Assembly: GCA_015680685.1 (NCBI GenBank)
Contig: MNCI01034785.1
Location: 61,709 to 125,708 of the forward strand
Reading direction: 5' to 3'
Length of the DNA: 64,000 nt
From: Gnetum montanum
Lineage: Eukaryota; Streptophyta; Gnetopsida; Gnetales; Gnetaceae
Shown piece after piece: positions 11,194 through 22,536 of the stretch. The notes beneath the pieces are model-generated. The model saw only the letters and a list, made by a program, of their open reading frames with translations, had not been told where the DNA came from and ran no database searches. The translations under genes and the position numbers were made by a program. Each line of letters begins with the position of its first letter. Positions within the stretch are counted from its first letter, which is position 1.

Positions 11194-11784
11194 ATGTCTC
11201 ATTCACAAGAAAGCAATAATGCACTATATAACAAAAACATTCATTGGAGAACTAATGAGATATATAGTGAGGAAAATTGGAGTGACCAACCTTATTCAGG
11301 GAATTCTTATGTTCATGACCACCTTGACGATACTCAAAGACCATAGTCACCTAAGATAGATAACTTTGGAGAAGATGAAGTAACTCCTAGACAAGGGGAA
11401 ACCTCAACGCCTAGGACCTTCTCGAAACTTAGAAAGCATATATCAAAGGACCCTAGAGAACATCATAGAAGGCATGGCAATCCTTTCAGTTCCACATCTT
11501 CCTCTTTCCTTTCAATGTCTAGTTCTAACAAAGATGAACATAGGTATGAAAATAAAGCTCCACTAAAGGGTTAGTATAGAACCAAAAATCGAACTCATAG
11601 GAACACTCATAGTCATCAACATAAACATAGACAAAATCATCATAATCAACCAAATAGAAATTTTTTCATCACAACCTATCTAATGATGATGAATCCTTGT
11701 TGGCCACTTAGAGTCTAATGCAGATCAAAGAGGTAGTTAAGAAATCTTGTAGGCATCACAAAGAGAGTCACCTACCTAGGCTTG
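11194..11784 (+). pseudogene. Element E gag, first part
   Basis: ATG at 11194 opens a serine- and histidine-rich gag N terminus (MSHSQESNNALYNKNIHWRT) that continues to a CLDM-like motif just before the insertion of C. The rest resumes after C at 24360 (NNVPKFVGGYDLDP, then HHLQDFHDA), matching element F near 29610-29690 (DMNNIP, GAYYVDPQNHLRAFHDV). Stops are present near 11343, 11571 and later. Identity rests on the match to F's gag across the junction. Confidence 0.75.
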
Positions 11785-11789
11785 ATATG

Positions 11790-12845
11790 TGTAGTGACTA
11801 AAAACATCGGTGGCTGGAAACACTAAGAGGTCGTCGATCAAACATCGGTGACAGGGACTTAATCGATGTCACTAAACCATTTGCAAAAGTGTAATTTGAA
11901 AACAATGTTTATAACATAAAATAATGAATATTATATGTGAAGAATGAAAATGATGTAAAATGCAATGATAAATAGGAGAATAAAGTAAACTAGAGTTAAG
12001 AAATGCACCGCTTCAAAACTACAACTTTACTTTGTCAAAGTGAATACAATTAGTTGCATGATGCTGGGAAGCACAAAGATCCCAAAAGTAATGAAGATGT
12101 TTAAAAGCAAGCCAATTGTATGCTTGAATGTAGTTTCAAGAGCTAATGATGCAAAATGCTACAAAGGTGATAGAAAAGAGCTAACAAAATGCTAAATGGG
12201 AATGCCAATTGTTTGACTTTTGTCAACTCGGAAATGTTCACAATCCTCAAGATTGCCAACCTTGCTCAGATTTTGCTAACAGATTTTTCAATTGATTTTC
12301 CAACCACAAATGCCAACAATTCTTGGAATTTCCAAATGATTTTCCCTTTGAATTGCCAATTTTCCAACCCCTTGAGAGTTGCTTGTCAGGGTATTTATAG
12401 GTCTAGGAGCATGTGAAAAATGCGGTTTGGATGCCATGTGTCTTGGACCCACAAGGTGTTGACGTGTCCATGCTACATGGACATGCAAAGTTGATTTATT
12501 AACGAGCTTACCATGCTACAATCACATTGTCAAAAATGGAGATGCTGGGATCTGGTATGCCAACAATGCAGACAAGGAGTGAAGCACATCGATGTAGCAT
12601 AGCTTCCTACTACGTTGTGCTATGCTATGGAGCGTAGCTTGTTAACGTGGTGTAGCTACTTGCTACATTGTGCTATGCTATGTAGCATAGCATAGCATAG
12701 CCACCAATTCAAAGAATAAATTTTCTTTGGAGTTGATTGCAGGTGCTAAAAACCTTTAGAGTGTATTGGCTAGTTCTTCATATTTGCTATGCTATGCTAC
12801 GCTATGTAGTGTAGTAGCTGGCCTTTGCTTCAATTTGCACTTAAG
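11790..12845 (-). repeat. 3' LTR of C (truncated)
   Basis: It matches 22537-23655 of the other LTR, including a minus-strand TATA box at 12394-12399 and a U3 with GCTATGC/GCATAGC palindromes (12590-12705, 12786-12815). Similarity stops near 12845; about 700 bp of U3 and the TGAAAC end are missing. Confidence 0.85.
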
Positions 12846-14089
12846 TTGCATTGGTTATGCGTTGAAAAGGAAAGGGTTAAGTGGGGAGGAAGGAGGTTCA
12901 GGAAAATGGTAAAGATGAAAGTTAGCATAATCCCTCATCGGAGTGCTTGTGAGGGAGTTTTTTGCATGGTTATCTTTTCTTTTTCTCACCTTCAACCTCT
13001 CAACGAAATGCTTAGAGAGGGTGATTATGAAACAACCTATGTGCCATTTTTTTTAGGAAAATTTATTTTTGTGTATGAGCTTTTGATCTCTTACACTTTT
13101 TCCTTTTGCTATTTTTCCATTTACGTTTACAAAAAACCTTGTTGCAGGATAGGTTTTTATTTCCCAAGATGAGTTGTGTTACATCTATATGGGGCTTTAA
13201 CCTACCTACAGATGCTTCCCATGTGGCAAGCTATGTTATACACATCATGGACTTTGTGGTTGAGCATATGGGAGGGCTTGAAAAGCATTGGGAAAAGCTT
13301 GTAAAAGAGGGGAGAGAGTGGAATTGTTGGTGCAAGGAACGAGGTAAAGGAGCTTAAAGGGTAGGATAGGATGTGCACTCTAAAGTAGCCAAGCTAATCA
13401 AGATGACAACCTTGTAGCGATGTAATGTCCTTCCACCATGGCAAAGGATACCTATGACCAATGCACCTCTAGTACACACCTTGCAAACACAAAAAAAATA
13501 AAACCAAGAGAAACAACCATGATGCAAAACAAAGGCAAAGGTATTTCTTGCTGTGGATGTTGCTAGAGCTTTGGACTTTGTTGTCAAGGCATGCAACATC
13601 CAAACTAGGAAGGCTAGTGGTGGCCTTTACAGCATCAATCTCAAGGAGCCAGCACCAATGAGGGTAGGAGTTACTATGAATGTAGATGCTTAGGAATCCC
13701 TACCCAAGGCAAGCATTATTAGTTTAACTATGAGATGGGCTACCTAGTAGCTAAACATATGTTAAGCTCAGGTGATAGCAGGGGCTAGAGGATAACAATA
13801 TTATGGTTGGGCCACAATACTGCTAGAACTCCAACAGTAGGCACTAACTAGGGAAGCTACTACTAGGGTGATGAGCTGTGGTAGTAGTAGGTCTGGAAGG
13901 TTAGCAGGATTTCATATGACATCTATAAAGTATCAATAAGATTCCAAGAGTAGTGGAATTGCATATGTTCTAGAGGATGTTTTCTTAGCATCATGAACTA
14001 CATTCTAGAACTACAACGTCCCACCCTGTGTCAACACTATGCATGCTCGCTTGTTGTGTACTAGTGTAGGTGCATGCTAAGGATGTGCC
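12846..14089. other. Unassigned stretch between integrase and 3' LTR of C
   Basis: No recognisable domain. The best open frames are on the plus strand (12825-13172 and 13106-13357) and may be remains of a second antisense ORF, as some Tat elements carry antisense ORFs near the 3' LTR, but I see no motif to support that. Confidence 0.4.
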
Positions 14090-14400
14090 GCAAACCTAGT
14101 TTAAGATCCTAGTAGACCATGACGTGCTAGATTAAGGTCTCAACAGATTGTGGTATATGATTTTAAGGTCCTAGTAGACCACTGTGCTAGTTTATCATCA
14201 TAGTGGATGGTCGTTGTACTGGTTTAAGGTCCCTGTAGACCGTATGTGCCAGTTTAATATCATCGCAGATGATCTATGCTAGTTTATAGTCATAGAAAAC
14301 TATCTGTGCCATTTTTATGTCATAGCGGATGAGCTTTGCCAATTTTACATCATAGCAGACGTTTGCTTACCTGCTTCATGCATTAGATGTAGCACGGCTT
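14090..14400. repeat. Hairpin repeat array beside C's integrase
   Basis: About nine diverged units of roughly 35-45 bp. The unit core is TTTAAGGTCC, a short loop, then TAGACC, giving a small stem (GGTCC/GGACC or GGTC/GACC). Examples are at about 14103, 14163 and 14225; later units drift to ATCATAGCAGAT-like forms. Confidence 0.75.
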
Positions 14401-15774
14401 GAGATATGAGTGATTCACCAGATTTGCAAACTCATTATCATCCATGTTTGCCAGCTTGAAGGACCCATTCCCAAAGTATTTTGTGACTTTATATGGACCT
14501 TCCTAGTTTGCTGAGAATTTGTTCATATGCTCACAGGTAGCCTTGAGAATGAGGTCTCCTTTTTGTATTGGCCATTGATGTGGATTTCCATGATGTTTTT
14601 GCTATTTCTTGTTCTGATAATGCTCTATGTGACCCAGTGTTTGTGCACACTCCTCCTCTATTAAGTCGAGGTCAATTATCCTCGACTTGTTGTTCTAGGC
14701 TTCACTCACAACATTTGATAGGATCATCCAGAGTGATGGCACTTGCAAATCAAGAGACAACACCACTTCAAATCGATAAATAAGACTATAAGGTGTCTTA
14801 CTTGTTGTAGTACTACATGTTGTTCTGTAAGCCCATAGCACATAGAGGATTTGCTCATGCCATCGCCTCTTTTTGTTAAGCATTTTCTTTAGCAAGTTGA
14901 TGATGGACTTATCTGTAGCCTCTACTTGTCTGTTCACCTGTGGGTAATATGGCGAGAAGAACAATTTTCTGATGCCAAGATTATTGCAAAAGGTTCAGGT
15001 TTCCACACTACTAAATTATGGCCTATTGTCGATCAAAATAGTCATGGGAAGCCCAAACCTTGTCATGATGTTGTCCAAGATGAAGTGGAAAACTTGCTAA
15101 GATGTAGTCTTCCTCAGGGGAATAGCCTCTACCCACTTAGTAAAATACTGAGTGGCAGTGATGATGAAGCTATTCCCTATGGAAGACTTAGGCATGATAG
15201 GTCCTATGACCTCTAGTCCCCATCACTGGAAAGGCCACATAATCTATGTTGGATGCAGCTCTGAAGGTGAAACGTGTATGAGATTTGTGTATCATTGGCA
15301 CGTATCACACATCTTGACATTGGCCAGGTAATCACCCTCCATGCGAGGCTATTAGTACCCTAGATGTCTTATTTTTATAGTCATAGACATAGGTGCTATG
15401 TTTCCACAACACAGTCCCTTGTGCACTTCATTAATCACCTTTTGTGCTTGATCCTCATTTACGCATGCCAACAATATCATGTCATAGGAGCATTTGCACA
15501 GGGCGTTTTCTCCCATGAATACATATTGTCGAGCATGCTTACGAATCACATCTCTCTAGGCAAAGGTCAATCCTCTTGGGGGATAGCCATGTTGCAGGTA
15601 GGCTTTAATTTTGGCGTACCACTCTTGGGTATCTGTAGTGCTAACAGAGGCTACGTGTCCCACTTGATAGGATCCATACACTTGGTAATCGAGGTTGGTA
15701 AACTTGCAAACAAGTGTGATGAAATATTTAATGCTAAGGTTGCCAAGGCATCTGCTATGGTGTTTTTGTTTCAT
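14380..15774 (-). pseudogene. Element C integrase (broken)
   Basis: Reading leftward: a linker (15774-15556), the zinc-binding region with HKGLCCGNIAP and IRHLGYY at 15450-15350, a damaged catalytic core, the catalytic Glu block SPYYPQVNRQVEATDKSI at 14960-14905, the RRWHEQILYVLWAYRTT block near 14870-14815, and the C-terminal module (NWEGPYKVTKYFG-like, near 14510-14450). Stops and frameshifts abound. It is preceded by the second RNase H, which is the usual Tat order. Confidence 0.88.
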
Positions 15775-15836
15775 GGCACATGTTGCACATATGTAGTTGT
15801 AAACTATTTGAGAAAAGTTTTTACTAGGTCATAGTA

Positions 15837-16313
15837 CTATTGCAAGTGTGTAGCTTTGTAGGTGTAGACCTCGATGATTTGATTCATAACTAGTTGTGAA
15901 TCTCCGTGAATTGCTAAGTGTTGTATGCTTAATGCTTGGGTAGAAAAGAGGCCCCTGAGTAACCCCTTGTACTTTGCCCTATTTTTTGTACAAGGTAATG
16001 TAAAATGATAAGAAAAAGGATGCATTTCCCCAGAGGGGAATGTAATGATAGTAGTTACACTAACACCTCGCGTGGTTGAGGCACTGTTGAAATGCAAAGT
16101 AGCTTCAAGATATGACGGGATGGTGTTGATAGTGCTAACATGCTCATTTGGGAATTCGGGGTCTATGATCCCCTGGTCATCGATGAGTGAGGTCATAAGT
16201 TCTGTTGCTATGGCTTGACCTTTCATTGATGATTGGCTCACATAATGCAAATTAAATTTTGTTGTCATTGCTTTCCACCAGGCAATCCTACTGCTTTCAT
16301 ATAGATTGTTCAT
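15837..16313 (-). pseudogene. Element C second RNase H (Tat type)
   Basis: The domain follows RT and its RNase H, as in plant Tat elements. Motifs are HFNSAS (usual YFDGS; the catalytic Asp is Asn), NRAKYKGLL (usual NNEAEYEAL; Glu is Lys) and HGDSQLVMNQI with its Asp retained, near 15895. The frame is open for 158 codons but at least two catalytic positions are lost. In element N the first motif is also Asn (FNRVS), so that change may be old or a recurrent C-to-T decay. Confidence 0.82.
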
Positions 16314-16700
16314 GATAGCCTAAAGTATTTTGCTCTTGCAAATAATGTTAATCTTGCTATGTAATAGATAGTGTCTCCACTTCTTCAATGCAAACACTAA
16401 GGCAAGGTAGTTTTTCTTCACCTCATTGTATTTCTCTTCATACGCTATTAATGCATGACTTAGGTAGTACACTGGTATCTCAGAATCATCATCCCATTTT
16501 TAACATAATAGTGCCATGATAGATGTGTCTGAGATGGAAAGGTAGATGAAGAAAAGCTTATCCCTCTATGATGGGAAAATAGTTGGGAGGTGAAAAAGGT
16601 CTTTCTTCAGATCATCAAAGGCTTGTTGGCACTATGGTGTCCATTTGAAGTTAACCCCTTTCTTCAGTAGATGTTGCATGTGGTGTAACATTTCAGTCAA
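16314..16700 (-). pseudogene. Element C RT-linked RNase H
   Basis: Broken frames encode LSISDTSIMALL near 16500 (catalytic Asp replaced by Ser), EKYNEVKKNYLALVFALKKW near 16440-16380 and the usual following block ending in AIMNNLYE. Loss of the first Asp is common in plant Tat elements. Confidence 0.75.
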
Positions 16701-17720
16701 TTTTTCTATAAACCTTCTGATGAACTATACTCTACCTTGTAGCCCATGCAATTCCTTAATATTTTAGGTGGCACCAGGTTGACAATGGCCTTAACTTTGT
16801 CAAGGTCCACTCGTATTCTAGCCTCCGATACTACAAACCCTAACATGCGTCTGGTTCTCACCCCAAAGACATACTTTTTAGGATTAATGTGTAAATTATG
16901 CATCTAGAAATAATTGAGGAATACACCTAGATCATTGGGATGATCAAAAGCTTCTTTAGATTTCACTACTATATCATCCACATAGTCGTTCAACGTTTCT
17001 AAGATGTAGCTACTAAAGATGTAAGTCATGGCTCGCTGGTAGGTTGCTTTAGTATTCTTGAGCCCAAAAGGCATCATAGTGTAACAAAAGGTACCCCATG
17101 GGGTCATGAAGGTTTTTGTTAACTAATTATTTAGGTTAATGTGAATTTGGTTGTAGTAAGAGAAACCATCCATGAAGGATAACAGAGCATGACCAGCCAT
17201 AGTGTTAATGAGTTGATTAGTACTTGGAAGTGAGAAATCATCTTTGATCATTGCCTTGTTCAACTCGCAAAAGTTTATATAGATTCATATTTCTCCCATT
17301 TTCTTAGAAACTACAATGATGTGAGACACCCATTCCAAGTAATCAACTAAACAGATGAAACCAGCCTAATATAGCTTGGTGATTTCATCCCATATGGCTA
17401 GTGTGATCTCTAGTTTAACCTTGTGAGCCTTCTGCTTAACTGCTTTCATATGCGGGTCTAAGATGATGTTTTGCTATATCATCCTTAGATCTAAACCCAA
17501 CATGTCGTTGTATGACCACACAAAGACTTCAATGTTATCTTGCAAAATTTTGGCTACATCTTTGTGTGTCTGTGAATCTAGGAGGGAACTAAGTTTCAAT
17601 GCTTTTATCTCCCCCTTGGATGTGGTAACATGCATTTCGATGAGAGGGTCCTCAGTTACATCCCTGACCTCTAAATCTATGGCTTTGACTAGATGCTCAG
17701 GCTAGTATGGTGATTCTTCT
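16701..17720 (-). pseudogene. Element C reverse transcriptase (broken)
   Basis: Motifs in order leftward: EDPLIEMHV near 17655, FVWSYNDMLGLDLRMI near 17510, a damaged finger region, HALLSFMDGFS near 17180, TPWGTFCYTMMPFGLKN near 17100, and the catalytic YVDD with DIVVKSKEAFDHP near 16980. About ten stops or shifts. It would copy the element RNA in the particle; this copy cannot. Confidence 0.92.
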
Positions 17721-17939
17721 AAGGATGCTATGGTGCTAACTATGGGTGATTCCTAGTTTATTAGATCTGGGTTTAGTTTTTTTGCGAGTTTTCCATGTGG
17801 ACCTACTAAAGCTAAAGGTGAAGAGAGATCATGATGGATTTCCATTCTCCCTCAACCTGCCAAAATAAGATGAAAGTGTGGTCAAGAGGTACCTATTTTT
17901 AGTAACTGTGCATAGTGCAAATTTGCAAAGTAGTAATGA

Positions 17940-18430
17940 AATGCAAGCAATGGAAATAAGTAGAAAGTATGATAGAAAGCTTATGATTTGAAAGTTTAAA
18001 GTCATGGTGGATTTCCTAGAAGTAAAAATGCAAAACTACTAGTGTGAAGATGTAAAATTGCTAATGTAAAAACTACAAAAGCTACTATTTTAACATCTTT
18101 GAGGATTGCCAAAAAGTTAGAGTATTAGTTTAAGATCATTGTGGACTACTGGAATGCAAAATTTGGAAGGTGCTAGTTTAAGGTCTTTATAGACCTCCTA
18201 GACGTAAAAATGCAAAACTGCTAGTATAAAGAACGAAAAGCTACTAATGTAAAAATTGCAAAACTGCTGATGTAGAAATGTGAAACCGCTAGTTTAATGT
18301 CATTGCAGACTACCAACGAGTAAAAGGGTCGAAAATGCTAGTTTAAGGTCCTTTTGGACCACTAACTAGACTGAAACTATACATTAGGAATGCTAGTTTA
18401 AGGTCTTTTTAGACCACCAATGAGATATTT
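17940..18430. repeat. Hairpin repeat array between RT and the antisense gene of C
   Basis: Five clear units start CTAGTTTAAGGTC or TTAGTTTAAGATC (near 18126, 18173, 18292, 18339, 18393), each followed by a 4-8 base loop and the complementary GACC or GGACC. AAACTGCTA and AAATTGCAA spacers repeat between them. The same core recurs at 14090-14400 and once in element N at 50768-50795. Confidence 0.75.
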
Positions 18431-18679
18431 TTGTGAAGGAAAATGGATAGTTTGAAGCATGTCAAGGCTTTTCACCCATTCCCACCTATTTTAATGCGAA
18501 CTGTGCTACTATGTCATGGAGGGCATGCTACGTTGCATGGAATACTCTACATTAAAAGGAGAGAGAAAATGAAAAGTTTCCTTTTCACCATTGTGGTTAT
18601 AAGTAGGGATTTATCTTTGGAAAAATCATTATAATAGCATAATTAACAAGAAAATGAAAAGTTTCCTTTTCACTATAAT

Positions 18680-18739
18680 AGCATAGAGTACACATTCAGA
18701 GCATAGAGCCCACATTTGGAGCATAGAGCGATTTTGGCA
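18680..18739 (+). repeat. Three 20-bp tandem repeats ahead of the antisense gene
   Basis: AGCATAGAGTACACATTCAG and two further units at 18700 and 18720 have an exact 20-bp period. They end 55 bp before the ATG of the antisense gene. A 30-bp direct repeat (AAAATGAAAAGTTTCCTTTT and following bases) at about 18567 and 18651 lies just upstream. Confidence 0.8.
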
Positions 18740-18794
18740 ATAGAGAGCAAGGTGGTTCAATGTAGCAGTGAAGAAAGAGTCAGAAAGCAAGACG

Positions 18795-20640
18795 ATGGCT
18801 CCCAAGAAAGAATGCAAACACCTAGCACTTTCCAAGGTCAACGAAGTGAAGAAAACCCTAGGTCATGTGTCATAGCCTCACATCACGGTGTGTGAGGAGA
18901 CACCATTGACCTAGTAGGCCGCTATGCTACCTTTGTTTTCTTATGCCTCGGCTATCATTTTTGTTTTTCTTGTTTTTGTTTCTATGATCTTATTTAGCTA
19001 TCTATGTTTTTCTATCATTGTGTTGTCATTGTTTCATCCCTTACAATGTTGTTGATATTGTTTCGGCTGCAACGGATGTATAGATGCTGCGCTAAGGTTG
19101 CATGCAAGGTCATCTAGGCTACCATCATTATGGTTGTCATTACTGTAGAGGCTTGGATGATTTGAGCCACTTGGCATGAAAATAGTGTAGGGTAGCACCC
19201 TCATAAGGGTTTGGCTGTGTGTGTGATGTGACAGTGTAACACATGTTCTGTCATGACATAATGTTAATCACTTTGTTAAGGCTAACTGCTTTGTTGCTAG
19301 GATAAGCTAATTTAACTACCCTATTGCCTCTATGTTTTTACTACTCTATATGAGAATCATTCTATGATATCTGCCAAATGCTAATTTTTGTACACTATAT
19401 TTGAAATTCACTTGAACATGTTGTTAACATTTGCTAGCATGTTCTGCAGGGTGAAACTAAGGCCAATCTTGATTATCCTAGAAATCATAGGGGTTTTGTG
19501 CTACATGAGCAAACCAATGGCTAATGTTCCTCTATCCCATACACATGTGGGGTAGTAGGTAGTCTAGTTCTAGGAGGGAGCATAGGAGTTCTTACAATTT
19601 CTCCTCCAACAATTTAGTGTGATCATTTAATCACACTTGGCAGAGGAGGTGGCAACTACCATAACAAAAACCCTATTGCCTAGGGCAAATCGGGGTATTT
19701 TGAGATTTTTGATGGATGGAGAAATCAGTAGTGGGTAGGGAGAAGGATCCAGTCAGCGTTCCAAAAATTTGAGGCATCTGGCCTAGATCTAGGAGATGCC
19801 CAAGGACAATTGCTACCATTCCTACAACACCTTGTTTATTGCACATCACATGGGAACGTGCTTCCAAAACCCACCAGGAACCATTTACAATGCTGGCGGG
19901 TGAGTTTTACAACCATGTTCTGCTACGCTATGAAATGTTTACTACACTAGCCAAATGTTAACAATGTTTTTGTTACCAAGTTTTTCATCAACAAGAATGA
20001 ACTTCACGATGATGTAGATGTGTTGACCATAGTACAGATGGCACTGTGGAAGTTTTCTTTCACTGAGAATATGTGCACAGGTGTGATAGGCCAATGCGGG
20101 GGTGAGTACAAAACCTACCCAACTTGGTATTCCAAAGTCTACAATAGATGTAAGGAGTCTGATTGGTTGGATGAGGGATGGTCACCCTGTCTTGGTTGAT
20201 CTTCCGCCATTCCCATCATCATTTAAACTTGGTAAGCTAAATAGTAAGTTATTGCATGTTCGAGTGTCATTGCTATTTTTTTTTTGCTAATTATGCTTTT
20301 CCTAACTTGTTTTTTTTTTCTTTTTTATATTTTTTTCTTTTGTGCTAAAAACTTCTGTGAAAACTACTATAGGGGTGAAGAAGTCCCAGGAGGTGATGGT
20401 GATAACCTCTAGGAACTAGGAGGCCAACATCTACTTCAAGTATGGGGAGGTAGAAGAGAGGCAACGTTGGATATGCAGTGTGGTCTCAAAATCCCTGATC
20501 AAACACCTTCAAGATGCTAGGCTCATGGATTTGTTCCTAGCCTCATACCCAAGAGTCCCTACCACTAAGATGCTCACCTAGCTATTCATGAAAGATAGAT
20601 TACTTCCATACACGTGTACATGGTGTGTGGGATTGATTCT
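18795..20640 (+). pseudogene. Antisense spliced cargo gene of element C, FCP1/NIF-like domain
   Basis: This plus-strand gene opposes the minus-strand element. Exon 1 is 18795-18871 (77 nt, MAPKKECKHLALSKVNEVKK...); its donor is AT instead of GT. Exon 2 is 19450-19899, entered in phase 2, with the motif LRPILIILEIIGVLCY (compare hhhLDhNGVL of FCP1/NIF-type HAD phosphatases) and NPPGTIYNAG at its end. Exon 3 is 19980-20231, open for about 70 codons (FFINKNELHDDVDVLT...). Exon 4 starts at 20373 (VKKSQEVMVI). The introns occupy the same sites and phases as in element N. Exon 2 is frameshifted, the acceptor of exon 3 reads AA, and stops occur. HAD assignment is by motif only. Confidence 0.7.
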
Positions 20641-20649
20641 CAGAACGTA

Positions 20650-22298
20650 CTAGGTTTCTTTCATCTAGCACTAGTTTCCCTTGATCGATCAAAGCCATGT
20701 AGTAATCAGTGTCATGACCACACTATTGATGGTAGTCATAGAACCACTCTAGCTTGAAACTCTGAGGAACTAGGGGCTCATTGGGCAAAGGTAACGAGGG
20801 GTTCCTAAGGAGTTCACAGTACCACTGATGTTTCCTAGCTTCCTCCTCCAACATCCACTTGTGTTGGTTGTACCATGCCACTAGTAATTGCTTCAAAATA
20901 TCTGAAAGATTGATGGGTAGCAAGGTATACTTCGAGTGATCTTTATGCTTGAAGTTTGGTTTAGGTGGTGTAGATGTCTCAGGTGTGGATGTAAAAGGTT
21001 GAGGCGTGTTACCTTGTTTGGGCGTGGGGTTAGTTGTAGGTGCATCTGATTTTTTGTTATTCTTGTTACTATTGTTGGGTTTGGCTTCATTGGCCATAGT
21101 GGCCACTGTGGCTATTGCAGCCTTACACTGGTCCTTGTCCTTCTTTGTGCAGGTGTTCTTGTACATAATGTAGGCTAGGTCTTTGCTGACCTTAGCCGCA
21201 TCCTATATGCTCTTAGTCTAGGAAAAAGCCTAACTGAGAGTGCGTGGAGTGAGATAACATAGCTTAGAATTAATAAATTCATTCATTGCATCCTTAAAGA
21301 TGGCTAGCAAGTGGGCCTCCATGATGGGCCTGTGGATGGCCCCTATGAACTACGTTGTTGGTGCTATCCACCACCCGGCAGGTGGTGTTGTTGGAGTAGT
21401 AGCTGTGGGTTGTGATATGGGGTAAGCCACTTGTGCAGCCAGTGGAATAGACCATAGTCCCACATTGGGTTATACCATTTATAGGGCTTGGTGGGTCTAA
21501 TGGATAACTTAGTGGGACATATGAGATGGTAGTGTAGTAGGAGGAGAAGTGAATGGGGTCCACCATGTGGACAGGTCTAGGCCCATAGTTGATGGTGGGA
21601 CAAGTGTAAATGTAGAAATGGAAGTAGAAGCTACACATGAATGTGAGATAGGTACTATGTGAACATATGGCAAGGTAGCCATGATTGGGGCATGATGGGA
21701 TGCAAGAATGGATTGATGAAAAGTTTGCAAAGGAATAGTGGCTGAGAATGAAACAGGGGAATAGGGGCATTGATATGCCAAGGACATGACATGGCTACCC
21801 ATTATCGATGTAATCGTGGGTTGCAATGGCATAGACATGATCACAAAGAGAGTGGCAATAGACAACGGGTTCATCCAAAAGGATGGGGTAGGAGGGATGG
21901 TGGCAAGGTTGTTTTGACCCCCCTTTGAATTGAGAATCTAGTTCCTCCTGTCCATCCTAGAAAGCCTCGTCATGATGAGATGCTATGTCTTACAACTCCT
22001 TGGGCCTAATGACTTGGATCAGCTAATCTATAAGCAATTGGTTTTTTTGCATTAAAGGGATTGAAATGCTAGAAGTGGGAATAAATTCCTTCTTGTTATA
22101 GTAAGAAAACTTGAAGCTACATTTATCTTCGAATTCTTGTTGGGCCAAGCCCTCAGGGCCCTAGTTTTGGATCCTGAGGGATCGATGTGGCCCCAGTATT
22201 AGGCTGAGTGGTTGTTTGGCACTTGTAATTCCTTGAACTGTGAAGGGAACCTCAACATTAGAGGTATTACCAACATTTCTTGAGGAAGTCATTGCCAT
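20650..22298 (-). pseudogene. Element C gag (broken)
   Basis: The start is chosen at ATG 22298 (MAMTSSRNVGNTSN). It continues through a Pro/Ser/Thr-rich segment (21874-21509) to the block FKDAMNEFINSKLCYLTPRT near 21295-21235, a lysine/asparagine/proline-rich linker (21166-20950), YTLLPINLSDILKQLL near 20930-20880, and a final Cys/His-containing tail (FYDYHQ, CGHDT) near 20740-20710. It matches gag of D block by block. Stops and shifts at several places. The spliced plus-strand gene begins just beyond its 3' end. Confidence 0.82.
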
Positions 22299-22512
22299 AA
22301 AGCTAAATAGGTTTGCAAACAAGAAAAATAAGGATATTGGAAGCCAATCAAAGGCTTGATTTCCTAGAGGAATTCAAAGGCACCATCAAATTAACTTATC
22401 TACATTACACGATATGTAAACAACCACAAAAGGGTATCAAGTTTATGCTAGTGCATGTCTGGGTGCAGAACGCTTACAGAACTACCCTAAAACATGGAGA
22501 AGGCACCAAAAG

Positions 22513-22531
22513 GCCCTCCTTCTAGCACCAA
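22513..22531 (-). promoter_or_regulatory. Primer-binding site of element C
   Basis: On the minus strand it reads TTGGTGCTAGAAGGAGGGC, five bases after the LTR. B and N have the same type of site. I could not name the tRNA. Confidence 0.75.
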
Positions 22532-22536
22532 AAAAC

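Noticed and set aside
12825-13357. Candidate plus-strand genes in element C
   Set aside because: No domain and no matching frame in N; kept only as an unassigned stretch.
20275-20340. T-rich runs that might be a terminator or poly-A signal
   Set aside because: They lie inside intron 3 of the antisense gene and look like an ordinary pyrimidine-rich intron.
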